From: Lachnospiraceae bacterium UBA7054
GTDB taxonomy: Bacteria > Bacillota > Clostridia > Lachnospirales > Lachnospiraceae
Direction of reading: 5' to 3'
DNA: 32,857 nt
NCBI GenBank assembly: GCA_002492725.1
Contig: DLAF01000011.1
Location: 15,488 to 48,344, forward strand
The notes under the pieces are model-generated. The model saw only the letters and a program-made list of their open reading frames with translations. It made no database searches and was not told where the DNA came from. The position numbers and the translations under genes were made by a program. Every line of letters starts with the position of its first letter. Position 1 is the stretch's first letter. This document shows, one piece after another, positions 1 through 7,487 of the stretch.

Positions 1-305
1 CCTGTCCTTCTACTATCATAGTCTGTTATTGCGGATTACTCCACATTCCCTCCCGATCCGGGAAACAGACACCCCGAACCGTTCAGTAGCCTCTGATACG
101 CCCGCGGGATAGAGGCGTCACCCGCGTCGTTTCCTACAAAGTCGATGCCCGCATCTTAATGTGTAGGTGCACTAAGGCGGACAGCTGCCCTTAGGCAGCG
201 TATGCTAAATTGTCTTCAGCGTTTGTATTTAAGTTTGTGATTTGACGCATCACCTGCGGATAGCTTCTCCAGCTGCAAGACCCCTGTCGAAACCTTGACT
301 GGCCC
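1..305 (-). ncRNA. ssrA: tmRNA (ssrA), 3' end cut by window start
   Basis: Transfer-messenger RNA that rescues stalled ribosomes together with SmpB, whose gene lies just upstream in the same direction. Read on the minus strand, the 5' region has the conserved GGTTTCGACAGGGGT motif (about 293-279). It is followed by a short reading frame ending ...AEDNLAYAA and a TAA. That stop sits in a GCTGCC-TAA-GGGCAGC hairpin, as is usual for tmRNA helix 5. The resume codon cannot be fixed by eye; GCT of AEDN or a codon a few triplets upstream are options. The T-arm and acceptor 3' half are not present, so roughly 50 nt lie before position 1. The 5' end is placed at the GGGCC near 305, by analogy with other tmRNAs. 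Confidence 0.9.
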
Positions 306-311
306 TTATAA

Positions 312-345
312 GTTATAGTATAGCACAGGCACATGGCCTATGCAA
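312..345 (-). promoter_or_regulatory. Putative ssrA promoter
   Basis: On the minus strand TTGCAT (345-340) and TATACT (322-317) are separated by exactly 17 nt. An overlapping TATAAC (317-312) lies 7 nt before the inferred tmRNA 5' end. The promoter overlaps the end of smpB (stop at 351), so ssrA probably has its own start in addition to readthrough. RNase P would trim any leader. Confidence 0.6.
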
Positions 346-350
346 ACTTT

Positions 351-815
351 CTACAGATTTTTGATCTTAAACTCCCTCTCATGTTCCCTGCGGATGTCCT
401 TCTTGGCAATATCCTGCCGCTTATCGTAAAGCTTTTTGCCTTTTGCAAGACCAATCTCGATCTTTGCCCTGCCATCCTTAAAGTAAACCTGCAGCGGAAC
501 AATGGTGTAGCCCGCGCCCGTCATATCGCCCGCAAGCTTCCTGATCTCCTGCTTATGCAGAAGAAGCTTTCTGGGGCGCAGAGGATCCTTGTTGAAGATG
601 TTGCCCTTCTCATAAGGGCTTACATTCATGCCGTAGACATAGGCTTCCCCGTTGTCAATGCGCACAAACGCTTCCTTGATACTGCACTTTCCAAGACGCA
701 GAGACTTGACTTCCGTACCGTGAAGCGCAAGGCCCGCCTCATACTTTTCCTCTATGAAATAATCGTGGTAAGCCTTTTTGTTATTGGCTACCAGCTTCAT
801 AGGCTCCTTTGCCAT
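351..815 (-). CDS. smpB: SsrA-binding protein SmpB
   Basis: SmpB is the small basic protein that binds the tRNA-like part of tmRNA and delivers it to stalled ribosomes. The 154-residue product is full length for the family. It shows the typical N-terminal NNKKAYHDYFIEEKYEAG stretch, the GTEVKSLR motif, the later GLAKGKKLYDKR segment and the basic C-terminal tail that enters the decoding centre. The start at 815 is supported by AGAGGTG 5 nt upstream; a second Met six codons in is less likely. It lies directly upstream of ssrA and downstream of secG, a familiar Firmicutes order. However, no RNase R gene sits between secG and smpB, where many relatives carry one. Confidence 0.97.
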   Translation of the reverse strand: MAKEPMKLVANNKKAYHDYFIEEKYEAGLALHGTEVKSLRLGKCSIKEAFVRIDNGEAYVYGMNVSPYEKGNIFNKDPLRPRKLLLHKQEIRKLAGDMTGAGYTIVPLQVYFKDGRAKIEIGLAKGKKLYDKRQDIAKKDIRREHEREFKIKNL

Positions 816-842
816 CTTTTCACCTCTTTCAAAGATACAAAG

Positions 843-873
843 AAAGCACTCTTACCTGTGCAAGAGTGCCTTT
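843..873 (-). terminator. Hairpin between secG and smpB, weak terminator or processing site
   Basis: GCACTCTT (846-853) and AAGAGTGC (862-869) are perfect inverted arms around an 8-nt loop, with further A/T pairing outside one bulge. On the minus strand it is followed by TTTCTTTG, a poor U-tract. It may partly terminate secG transcripts or set the secG:smpB ratio. Confidence 0.45.
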
Positions 874-885
874 GTCTTCCGAATC

Positions 886-1125
886 CTAAAACAAGTTCAA
901 GTTTAAGACGACCGCCAGCAGCATGAACCCAACCGCAAGCCCCGTCGTAATCTTGACGAGCTTTCCTTCCATGGAACGGCCCTTATTCTTGCCCCAGTAG
1001 GTTTCCGCCGCGCCGCTGATTGCTCCCAGACCGGCCGACTTTCCTTCCTGCATCAGTACCAGTATGACAAGTGCCACACAGATCAAAATATAAACGACTG
1101 TCAAAACAATTCGTAATGCTCCCAT
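886..1125 (-). CDS. secG: Preprotein translocase subunit SecG
   Basis: SecG is the small non-essential subunit of the SecYEG channel in the cytoplasmic membrane. The 79-residue product has two hydrophobic helices (about 4-24 and 55-76). The cytosolic loop between them carries the conserved LMQEGKSAGLGAISGAAETYWG signature. I place the start at 1125 (MGALRIVL) because AGGAGG lies 12 nt upstream and an own promoter sits at 1178-1206. The open frame extends further upstream to 1158, but that would add an unlikely charged leader. It is followed by smpB and ssrA in the same direction. Confidence 0.95.
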   Translation of the reverse strand: MGALRIVLTVVYILICVALVILVLMQEGKSAGLGAISGAAETYWGKNKGRSMEGKLVKITTGLAVGFMLLAVVLNLNLF

Positions 1126-1177
1126 AGTATCCTGTTTCCTCCTGCATATCCGGCTCACAAAATTCCAAACAAATCAC

Positions 1178-1206
1178 ATGATACCACATTCCTTTTTAAT
1201 ATGCAA
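1178..1206 (-). promoter_or_regulatory. Putative secG promoter
   Basis: On the minus strand TTGCAT (1206-1201), a 17-nt spacer and TATCAT (1183-1178) precede secG by about 50 nt. There is no obvious terminator between the upstream membrane-protein gene (stop at 1230) and this promoter. Confidence 0.6.
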
Positions 1207-1229
1207 TACCCAAAATCCGCACACTTTTC

Positions 1230-2753
1230 TCACTCGTTCCATCCCCGGACCGCATCTTTTTGATAATATCTTGCCATGCTCTTGTTTTTCCAGTCTCCGG
1301 GATCTTCTTCGATATCGCTCCAAAACAACAGATAGGGATGGGTCTTTAGCCTCGGAAGCGCGATTTCGTCCGTTTGCGCCGTCTCAGCTTCCTGCACCAG
1401 CCTGTCCCTCTCCTTCGTTTCCTCTCCATAGGCGGCTGCCTCCCCCGCAACCAGCGAGCGGATGGCAGAAGTGCTTGTAAAACAGTCCGGATCTGCCTTG
1501 GCATACATAGCCCCGATGAAAACGACAAACAGGAAAAGCCCTGCCAGATACTGCAGCGTTTCCTTTCTCTCCAGACAGCTTGCGCCCTTTTCCTTTTTGT
1601 CCGGCGCACAGGTTTGCCGTGCACCTCCCCACTGTCTGTAGATCCAGCCCATGCCGTAAAACAGATTTCCTGCCAGAAAAAGCATTGCATCCAGATAAAT
1701 GATGTTAAAAATCCTGCCGCCGCCGGGCTCCCCTGTCGCAAACAGGCTGGGCGTAAACATGGCTGACAGGATGCAGTAAGAATAAAAGGCGACAAGCAGC
1801 GGTGCCGGGTAAGAGAAACGGTCTCCCACCGCTTTGACGGCCTCCCACAAAAAAGGCACAATCGCCAGGGCAAACAACAGATTTGTCCAGGTAAACCAGG
1901 TATGCCAAAGGTATTCCGTACAATAATAAAAGGACAGCAAAACCGATTTCACAACGCCGGGGCGATACAGGATCTCCTCCTGTCTGACCGCGTTTCCCGG
2001 AGCCAGTACATTCAAAAGAAACGCCGCTGCAAAAAACAAAAAGGGAACAAGAAGGCGCAAGCCTTTTTTCTTCTGTCCGGCCGTCAGCAAAAGCAGCAGA
2101 ACCGTCACAAACAAAACCGCCGCGATCAGCGCCGTAATATAATTACTGCCGCCGATAAATACGGCAAGCAGACAGGATAAGGCCATCCTTCCCTTCTGTT
2201 TTTTTTCCTCTTTCAAAAGCAGGATGCACTCACTGCACAAAAACAATGCCACACCGTGCGGCAGCATGTAATGGGCGGCTCCGTTATACCAAAAAAAGCC
2301 CTGCACTTTATCGATCATACACTGTGTCGTAAAAAGGAGATATAACATGGAGACGCACACGAATACCGATTTTCGCACATGGATCACCTTTACCATCACC
2401 GTGTGGAGGAAAAAGAGTGTGGAGGCACTGAGCATTCCAATCATAATCGGCGGCACAAGCGCATACAGGCCCCATATTCCCGGCTGCAGCGCCATCAAAA
2501 ACATCGTCGAGAAAGTCCCCTGCCAATGCTGCCACCGATCCGCCACGGCAGCACAGGCAGCTTTCATCGTCTGAAATACGGAATGCGTTCCCGCCCACGC
2601 AATATGACAAAAAGCGCTGTACCCGTAATCATCCGCCGCCGGATAATCGTATCCGCCCAGCCAAAAAACGGGAATCAGACTCAGTGCGAAAAGGAAAACA
2701 AGAAATGCCGCTATTTTTGTCACCCTGTCATACTTTTTCAAAAACCTTCTCAC
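1230..2753 (-). CDS. Polytopic membrane protein, DUF6056-like
   Basis: A 507-residue integral membrane protein with about 11 hydrophobic helices (first about residues 13-33, last about 400-420). A short periplasm-facing segment after TM1 carries YPAADDYGYS, and a soluble tail of about 85 residues contains LPRLKTHPYLLFWSDIEED. The acidic DDY after TM1 and the overall shape recall DUF6056 and GT-C-like membrane glycosyltransferases; that assignment is from memory of the family and is tentative. It starts with GTG at 2753, 10 nt after GGAGG. It begins 18 nt after the LRR gene stop, so it is probably the last gene of the VWA-MoxR-LRR operon. Its job is unknown; lipid-linked sugar transfer to the cell envelope would fit the fold type. 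Confidence 0.75.
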   Translation of the reverse strand: MRRFLKKYDRVTKIAAFLVFLFALSLIPVFWLGGYDYPAADDYGYSAFCHIAWAGTHSVFQTMKAACAAVADRWQHWQGTFSTMFLMALQPGIWGLYALVPPIMIGMLSASTLFFLHTVMVKVIHVRKSVFVCVSMLYLLFTTQCMIDKVQGFFWYNGAAHYMLPHGVALFLCSECILLLKEEKKQKGRMALSCLLAVFIGGSNYITALIAAVLFVTVLLLLLTAGQKKKGLRLLVPFLFFAAAFLLNVLAPGNAVRQEEILYRPGVVKSVLLSFYYCTEYLWHTWFTWTNLLFALAIVPFLWEAVKAVGDRFSYPAPLLVAFYSYCILSAMFTPSLFATGEPGGGRIFNIIYLDAMLFLAGNLFYGMGWIYRQWGGARQTCAPDKKEKGASCLERKETLQYLAGLFLFVVFIGAMYAKADPDCFTSTSAIRSLVAGEAAAYGEETKERDRLVQEAETAQTDEIALPRLKTHPYLLFWSDIEEDPGDWKNKSMARYYQKDAVRGWNE

Positions 2754-2771
2754 TGCGAAGTTACCTCCTCT

Positions 2772-3695
2772 TTACAAAACAAAAGCGGCAAAAGGGTCCT
2801 CCCCCGCGCAAAGTCCGCTGTAATATTCCATCAGATAAGCTTTCATCTCCGTGTGGCTCTCCCCCAAATCCGCAAGCATCGCCTGGAAATTTTCTTTGTC
2901 TACCGCACCAATCTGCGTAAGAAAACGATAATAGGGAAGTTCGTCACCGTGTTCCTCAAGCACCACCCGCCAGGTCTCCTCAGTCTCCTGTCCCTTTCTG
3001 TGCGCAAGAAGGTAAGCCGTAAGTGTTTGCCGATCTTCCTGCGCAAGCAGGGTATCATACATCAGCCTGCACACGGCAAGCCTCACCTTCTTGCGCCGCT
3101 GCTGCTCCGTGTAGTGGTTCGGATCGTTCTCCCTGCTGCCGTAGTCCTCCTCCCCGCAGAGCAGCATTTTGGAAAAGCCCTCCGCGTCAGGCGTCTCCAT
3201 CACGGCACGCAGTCTTACATCCCACCTGGCAAACCACTCCTCGCTCCCCGCACTCTCCAAATCAAAGAGATAAAACGCGTCCAGCGGGCACACCGCTGCC
3301 GCCATGAGATATGACACATCCGTCATCTTTTTGTCCTGTGCCAAAGAAACGCCGTCTATGATCTGTGCAAGGGAAAAGCAGTCTCTAAAAATTCCCTGTC
3401 CAAGCACAAGTCTCCTGTATGGCAGGGTGATCTTCGTCAGTTTCGCACAGCAGGCAAAGGCCCAGTCGTCAATCCATCGAATCGTCTCCGGCAGCATAAT
3501 CTCCTTTACCGTCTTGTTGCTAAGAAACGCCTTTTTCCCGATGCGGGTCACAGGCAATCCCTCAAGTTGTGCCGGAATGGCAAATACCGCATCCCTTCCC
3601 CTGCTGCCCGTAATTTCCACACTTTCCCCGTTCGCAGCATAGGTAAGACATCCCTGCGCCGTATTCCATTCACCCGTTTTGACCTTTCCTCCCAT
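2772..3695 (-). CDS. BspA-like leucine-rich-repeat protein of a MoxR-VWA module
   Basis: A 307-residue protein without signal peptide or membrane helix. Residues about 25-115 hold three to four BspA-type LRR units of the pattern AF..C..L..I.LP (for example KKAFLSNKTVKEIMLPE and DDWAFACCAKLTKITLP). Residues about 130-307 are predicted helical and have no motif I recognise. LRR units of this type usually bind protein partners, so a substrate-recognition or adaptor role for the neighbouring AAA+ ATPase is a reasonable inference. The start at 3695 is the first ATG. The purine-rich GGAGAGG lies about 16 nt upstream, so the exact start is uncertain. It follows the ATPase gene by 54 nt and precedes the membrane-protein gene by 18 nt. 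Confidence 0.8.
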   Translation of the reverse strand: MGGKVKTGEWNTAQGCLTYAANGESVEITGSRGRDAVFAIPAQLEGLPVTRIGKKAFLSNKTVKEIMLPETIRWIDDWAFACCAKLTKITLPYRRLVLGQGIFRDCFSLAQIIDGVSLAQDKKMTDVSYLMAAAVCPLDAFYLFDLESAGSEEWFARWDVRLRAVMETPDAEGFSKMLLCGEEDYGSRENDPNHYTEQQRRKKVRLAVCRLMYDTLLAQEDRQTLTAYLLAHRKGQETEETWRVVLEEHGDELPYYRFLTQIGAVDKENFQAMLADLGESHTEMKAYLMEYYSGLCAGEDPFAAFVL

Positions 3696-3749
3696 AACTC
3701 TTTGCCGCTTTCCTCTCCTTCTCCTGCCCTTCCCGAAAGCCTGCCGCTT

Positions 3750-5267
3750 CTACAATTCCAGCGCCTCGATCTTTGTAAGCAGTTCATCGCCGCGCTCCGT
3801 CAGCATAAGCTCCTCGTTATGCCGCCTGTAATCCTCGCTGCCGTAAAGACTGATAAATTTTGCGCAGTCCTCCTGCACGGTACACTCCGTCATAAGCAGC
3901 AGCATTTCGTTGCCTGATCCAAAGGTATCCTCCACAAACTGAAAGAGGAAATGCAGTTTTTTCTGTACATCCTGCGTCCTTTGCCGGTAAGCCGCGACCT
4001 CCTCCTGAAACAAACCCTCTAACAGTAAGAACGCCTCTTTTGCATCTGCTTTGTCCGCCGTCCGAAGCATCTTTTCCCCGGCGGAAAGGAAACGCACCAC
4101 CGCCCTGCTCTTTTTCTTATCCCGCGCGGAGAGTGCGCCCGCCTTTTGCAGGGAATCCATGGCCTTCTGTCTGCCTTCCCTCTGTTGGCTCAAGCGTGTG
4201 AGCAGATCATCTGTGCGTTCCTCCTCCGCCGCCTTTTTCTTCAGTGCGCGCAGAGGCCCCATGACCTCGCTTAAGATATCGCTGTCCAGGATATTATCCC
4301 GTATTTCCTGCCGGAGCTTATCAATCAGCATCCCCATAAGGGAGAGGCGTTCGTCAAAATCCGCCTTCCTGGCCTTGTCCTTGGCCTGTTCACTCACAGT
4401 TCCGCCAAGAATCTCCTCCGCCCGATAATCATTCTTATATTTTTGATACAGATCGTAGTAAGCGCAAAATTCCTTCACCACCCGCTCGTCCCGCAGATAC
4501 TGGCCCACCAGCGACTCCTCCACGGCGATGCCTTCTTCCTCATAGAGCGCAAGCATCTCAGAAAGATCCTCCCAGCCTCTTGCCGTAATATAACGCCTGC
4601 CTTTCACGGTGGTCTCCACCTGGTAGAAATCGTCTTTTTTCAAATCCAGATAATTTAAAATGGCAGCATGCAGTCCGCGTCCTATCGCATACTCTTTCCA
4701 GATACCATAATCCGCCTCCACCGAAAGGATCTTTAAGCGATCCATGGTCACTATGTCAAACTCCCGCACGGATTTATTGTACTCCGGCGGATTGCCTGCC
4801 GTCACGATGACCCAGCCGTCCGGCACCCGATGTCTGCCAAAGACCTTATACTGTAAAAATTGAAGCATGGAGGGAGCAAGTGTCTCCGAAACACAGTTGA
4901 TCTCATCCAGAAAGAGAATCCCTTCTCTAATGCCGCTTACCTCCATCACATCATAGATCGAAGCAATAATCTCACTCATCGTGTACTCCGACACCTCGTA
5001 CTCCTTACCACCGTAATTCTTTTTCACGATAAAAGGAAGGCCAAGCGCCGACTGTCTGGTGTGGTGGGTCATGGAATAGGACACCAGCGCGATGCCAAGC
5101 TCCTGCGCGATCTGCTCCATGATGGCCGTCTTGCCGATGCCGGGCGCTCCCAAAAGAAAGATGGGCCGCTGCCTGACGATAGGGATGCGGTACTCGCCTT
5201 CCTCGTCCTTTTTCAAATAGATACGCACGGAATCCTTGATGTAGTTCTTTGCTTCCTTAATATTCAT
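3750..5267 (-). CDS. MoxR-type AAA+ ATPase
   Basis: A 505-residue cytosolic AAA+ ATPase of the MoxR/YehL/RavA-like helix-2-insert group. Visible motifs are Walker A GAPGIGKT (40-47), Walker B ILFLDE (117-122), sensor 1 TAGNPPE (156-162) and an Arg in MDRLK (177) as likely arginine finger. YITARGWEDLSEML follows as the sensor 2 region. The C-terminal half (about 270-500) is highly charged and helical, probably coiled coil, with no recognised domain. MoxR ATPases typically remodel or metallate client proteins together with a VWA partner, and here that partner is encoded 26 nt upstream. Start at 5267 is the first ATG; AGGAAG lies 4 nt before it. Confidence 0.9.
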   Translation of the reverse strand: MNIKEAKNYIKDSVRIYLKKDEEGEYRIPIVRQRPIFLLGAPGIGKTAIMEQIAQELGIALVSYSMTHHTRQSALGLPFIVKKNYGGKEYEVSEYTMSEIIASIYDVMEVSGIREGILFLDEINCVSETLAPSMLQFLQYKVFGRHRVPDGWVIVTAGNPPEYNKSVREFDIVTMDRLKILSVEADYGIWKEYAIGRGLHAAILNYLDLKKDDFYQVETTVKGRRYITARGWEDLSEMLALYEEEGIAVEESLVGQYLRDERVVKEFCAYYDLYQKYKNDYRAEEILGGTVSEQAKDKARKADFDERLSLMGMLIDKLRQEIRDNILDSDILSEVMGPLRALKKKAAEEERTDDLLTRLSQQREGRQKAMDSLQKAGALSARDKKKSRAVVRFLSAGEKMLRTADKADAKEAFLLLEGLFQEEVAAYRQRTQDVQKKLHFLFQFVEDTFGSGNEMLLLMTECTVQEDCAKFISLYGSEDYRRHNEELMLTERGDELLTKIEALEL

Positions 5268-5293
5268 ATCGCTTCCTGCTCCTCATAAGCCTG

Positions 5294-6616
5294 TCAGACC
5301 GGCTGTTTCGCTTCTTCAAATTTTTCAATTTCCTCTTCCTCCAGGACAATCCTGATGGCCCAGGGCGGCACCTTCGGCGCATTGTCGTCATCCTGCAGAA
5401 ATACAAACGCCACATCATAGTCCGGCATATACTCCGGGTAAACGCCGTAACCGTCCGTAAAATAGATCAGCCCTTTGAGATCCGTAAATTCTCCCTCGTC
5501 CCGCAGCTTTTCCACATAATCGAACACAGGGCGAAAATCCGTGGAGCCAAAGCCCGTCAGCTTCCCTGTTTCCAAAAACGCGTCGAAATCTTCCTGCCCG
5601 CTGATCTTCGTATCCTGTCTGACCTCGCTGTCGCACTGTAAGATATGGACGTTGATCTTTGTAAAAAAACTCTCCCGCTGCCGCATGATATTGTAGGTTT
5701 TTTGCAGAAAGGTCTGCACGATCTCCCCGCGGCAGGAGGCAGAGGTATCCAGCGCGATCACAAAATCCCGGATTCGCTTATCCTCCTTATATTCCAGAGG
5801 CTCCACCAAAGGCATATTTCCGTAATTGGAAAGTCCGTAAGTGTAATAGATATAGTCAAACTCATCGTCACTTACGCGGACAGACTCTCCCATGACCATA
5901 AAACGCTTGAGAAAGTCGGTGTAATCATATCGTTCCCGAAGCGCTTCCCGAAGATTCTCCTCCATACTCTCAGCGTTATTTTTATCTCTGCTGAAGCTTT
6001 TTAAATCGGCGCGGATCCGCTCACCAAGTTTCCGCCATTGTTCGGCAGATGGCACCAATTCTTCCTGCCTGTCCCAGAAGATATGCTCGTCATAGTGACA
6101 AAGCCTGTGCCAATCTTTCTTTGCCTTCTCGGAAGGCTCCTCAATGCGAAAATGCCGGTAAAGTTTCTCTGCCGTCAGCCCGCCCGCCTGTTTCCTTAGA
6201 ACCTCCAGACGGCTTTTCAGCTCATCATCCTCAGGCATCGCCGTAATGGAGAGGGAAAGCTCCACGATCACGCTCTCCACCGCAATGTCCGTGGCCAGAT
6301 CCCAATACTGCCTCTCCGTCTGCCGTGCGCCAAGACTGTGCGAAAAAACACAATGCAGGAGCGTATGCAGAAGGAGTCTGGCCCCGCAGCCGCGGGCGTC
6401 CCGATATTGTCTGACTAAAAGCGCCGGATCGTAGTAAAGGCAGGCTCCGTCAAACAGATGCGCTCCCGTCTCTTCCCTGCACACCACGGAAAGTTTGGAT
6501 AAAGCGACGTCTAAAAACCGCAGATTCATTAAAAGCCCGTCGTGGGCCAGCCCCATGATCTGCCCGGCGATTTCGCGCAGCTGCTGTTTCGTATCAACAC
6601 GGTTATCCTGTTCCAT
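5294..6616 (-). CDS. VWA-like / metallopeptidase-like protein (DUF2201 type)
   Basis: A 440-residue protein combining an N-terminal putative metallopeptidase-like domain with a C-terminal von Willebrand A-like domain, the DUF2201 arrangement. The N-terminal part has LLLHTLLHCVFSH (His84, His88, His93) and WDLATDIAVE (about 105-114). Where zinc proteases have the Glu of HExxH, this protein has Thr85, so peptidase activity is doubtful although metal binding remains possible. The VWA part keeps the MIDAS residues: DTSAS (290-294), GSTDFRP (Thr359) and YFTDG (Asp388). The C-terminus is acidic. No signal peptide or membrane helix. The start at 6616 is the first ATG; the only ribosome-site-like sequence, AAAGGA, is 13 nt away, which suggests weak or coupled translation. 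It leads the MoxR-LRR genes. Confidence 0.88.
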   Translation of the reverse strand: MEQDNRVDTKQQLREIAGQIMGLAHDGLLMNLRFLDVALSKLSVVCREETGAHLFDGACLYYDPALLVRQYRDARGCGARLLLHTLLHCVFSHSLGARQTERQYWDLATDIAVESVIVELSLSITAMPEDDELKSRLEVLRKQAGGLTAEKLYRHFRIEEPSEKAKKDWHRLCHYDEHIFWDRQEELVPSAEQWRKLGERIRADLKSFSRDKNNAESMEENLREALRERYDYTDFLKRFMVMGESVRVSDDEFDYIYYTYGLSNYGNMPLVEPLEYKEDKRIRDFVIALDTSASCRGEIVQTFLQKTYNIMRQRESFFTKINVHILQCDSEVRQDTKISGQEDFDAFLETGKLTGFGSTDFRPVFDYVEKLRDEGEFTDLKGLIYFTDGYGVYPEYMPDYDVAFVFLQDDDNAPKVPPWAIRIVLEEEEIEKFEEAKQPV

Positions 6617-6709
6617 ACGCCCGACTGTATCCTTTCCTGCCGCCGTCTGTTTGACTGATGCTTCATCGAATGCTCCGCCCGTCTCTTCTTGCGTACTGCC
6701 GCAGTTTGT

Positions 6710-6755
6710 GTTATGTAAACTATCGTGTGCACCGTTTTATTTAAGTTATGTAAAC
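6710..6755. repeat. Direct repeat GTTATGTAAAC, two copies
   Basis: The 11-mer GTTATGTAAAC occurs at 6710-6720 and 6745-6755. The second copy covers the end of the traX-like gene and the first lies in the 124-nt gap before the VWA gene. I see no convincing promoter or terminator in that gap. The repeat could be a regulator site or a small duplication. Confidence 0.5.
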
Positions 6756-7487
6756 CATTTTAATCAGATATAGAATCACCAGATGCCCCGGATAAAAGAG
6801 ATAGAAAAACCATTTGGAAAAAGTCTGCCCCCGCTTCGCCCGCTCTCCGTTATAGAAGACCAGCACGGCCGCTCCCGCCGCCAAGATTCCGATTCCCGAG
6901 CAGAGCGCACCGCACACTGCCCCGGCCGTCAGGCCGGCTGCCTGCCCTGCTATTTGACTTTGCATCATATAACTTTGCAGATTCAAAACGGTAAAAAACA
7001 AGGCAATCCCCACATAGCTTGCCCACATTCGTCTCTTATCTCCCCAATTTCTTGCCAAAAGAATCGTCAAAAGCGGCGCGATCACCGCCCAGTCGCTAAA
7101 CACCGTGACAAGGAGCAGCAAGATGCAGAGGATTTTTTGGAGCAGGAGGCTTTCCACCCGTTCCAACACCACCAGAATCAAAAAGCAGCAAAACAGGGTG
7201 AAAAACATATTCAGATTGCCAAAATGAAAGGCAAGATAGTAAGGCACCTGAGACAAAACGGCAAACAAAAAAAGCCTCCTGCCGTAATTTGCTTTGGAAC
7301 GGGTGTGTTGATACCCCTCCACCAGAAAAAAACACATCACCGGGGCCGTAAAATAGCCGATATCCTCCAAAACCAAACAAAGCGGTGTTCCACTTGCTAA
7401 AAACACATGGGCAATATGGTTTAGCAGCATGGTGAACATGGCAAAATATTTAATCTCGTCCCTGTTCAACATTATTTTTGTCTTCAT
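6741..7487 (-). CDS. TraX-family membrane protein
   Basis: A 248-residue membrane protein with about seven or eight hydrophobic helices. It starts with RDEIKYFAMFTMLLNHIAHVF and then has YFTAPVMCFFLVEGYQHTRS, the hallmark segments of TraX/acyltransferase-3-like proteins. The F-plasmid TraX acetylates pilin, but chromosomal Clostridia members have no established substrate and no pilin gene is nearby. Its ATG overlaps the stop of the upstream MBL gene as ATGA, so translation is probably coupled. It probably acetylates an envelope molecule, but this is inference. Confidence 0.88.
   Translation of the reverse strand: MKTKIMLNRDEIKYFAMFTMLLNHIAHVFLASGTPLCLVLEDIGYFTAPVMCFFLVEGYQHTRSKANYGRRLFLFAVLSQVPYYLAFHFGNLNMFFTLFCCFLILVVLERVESLLLQKILCILLLLVTVFSDWAVIAPLLTILLARNWGDKRRMWASYVGIALFFTVLNLQSYMMQSQIAGQAAGLTAGAVCGALCSGIGILAAGAAVLVFYNGERAKRGQTFSKWFFYLFYPGHLVILYLIKMVYIT

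Noticed and set aside
84..305. Reading the tmRNA region as a small protein gene
   Set aside because: The TTTCGACAGGGGT motif, tag frame and stop-codon hairpin identify tmRNA.
2379..3314. 311-codon plus-strand frame across the membrane-protein and LRR genes
   Set aside because: Very basic, low-quality composition with no motif, and it spans two genes that fit an operon on the other strand.
5294..6616. Calling the VWA protein an active zinc protease
   Set aside because: The catalytic Glu position of HExxH is Thr85, so only metal binding is defensible.
6741..7487. Evidence for a conjugative element from the TraX name
   Set aside because: No other transfer, relaxase or integrase gene is nearby; chromosomal TraX-family genes are common in Clostridia.
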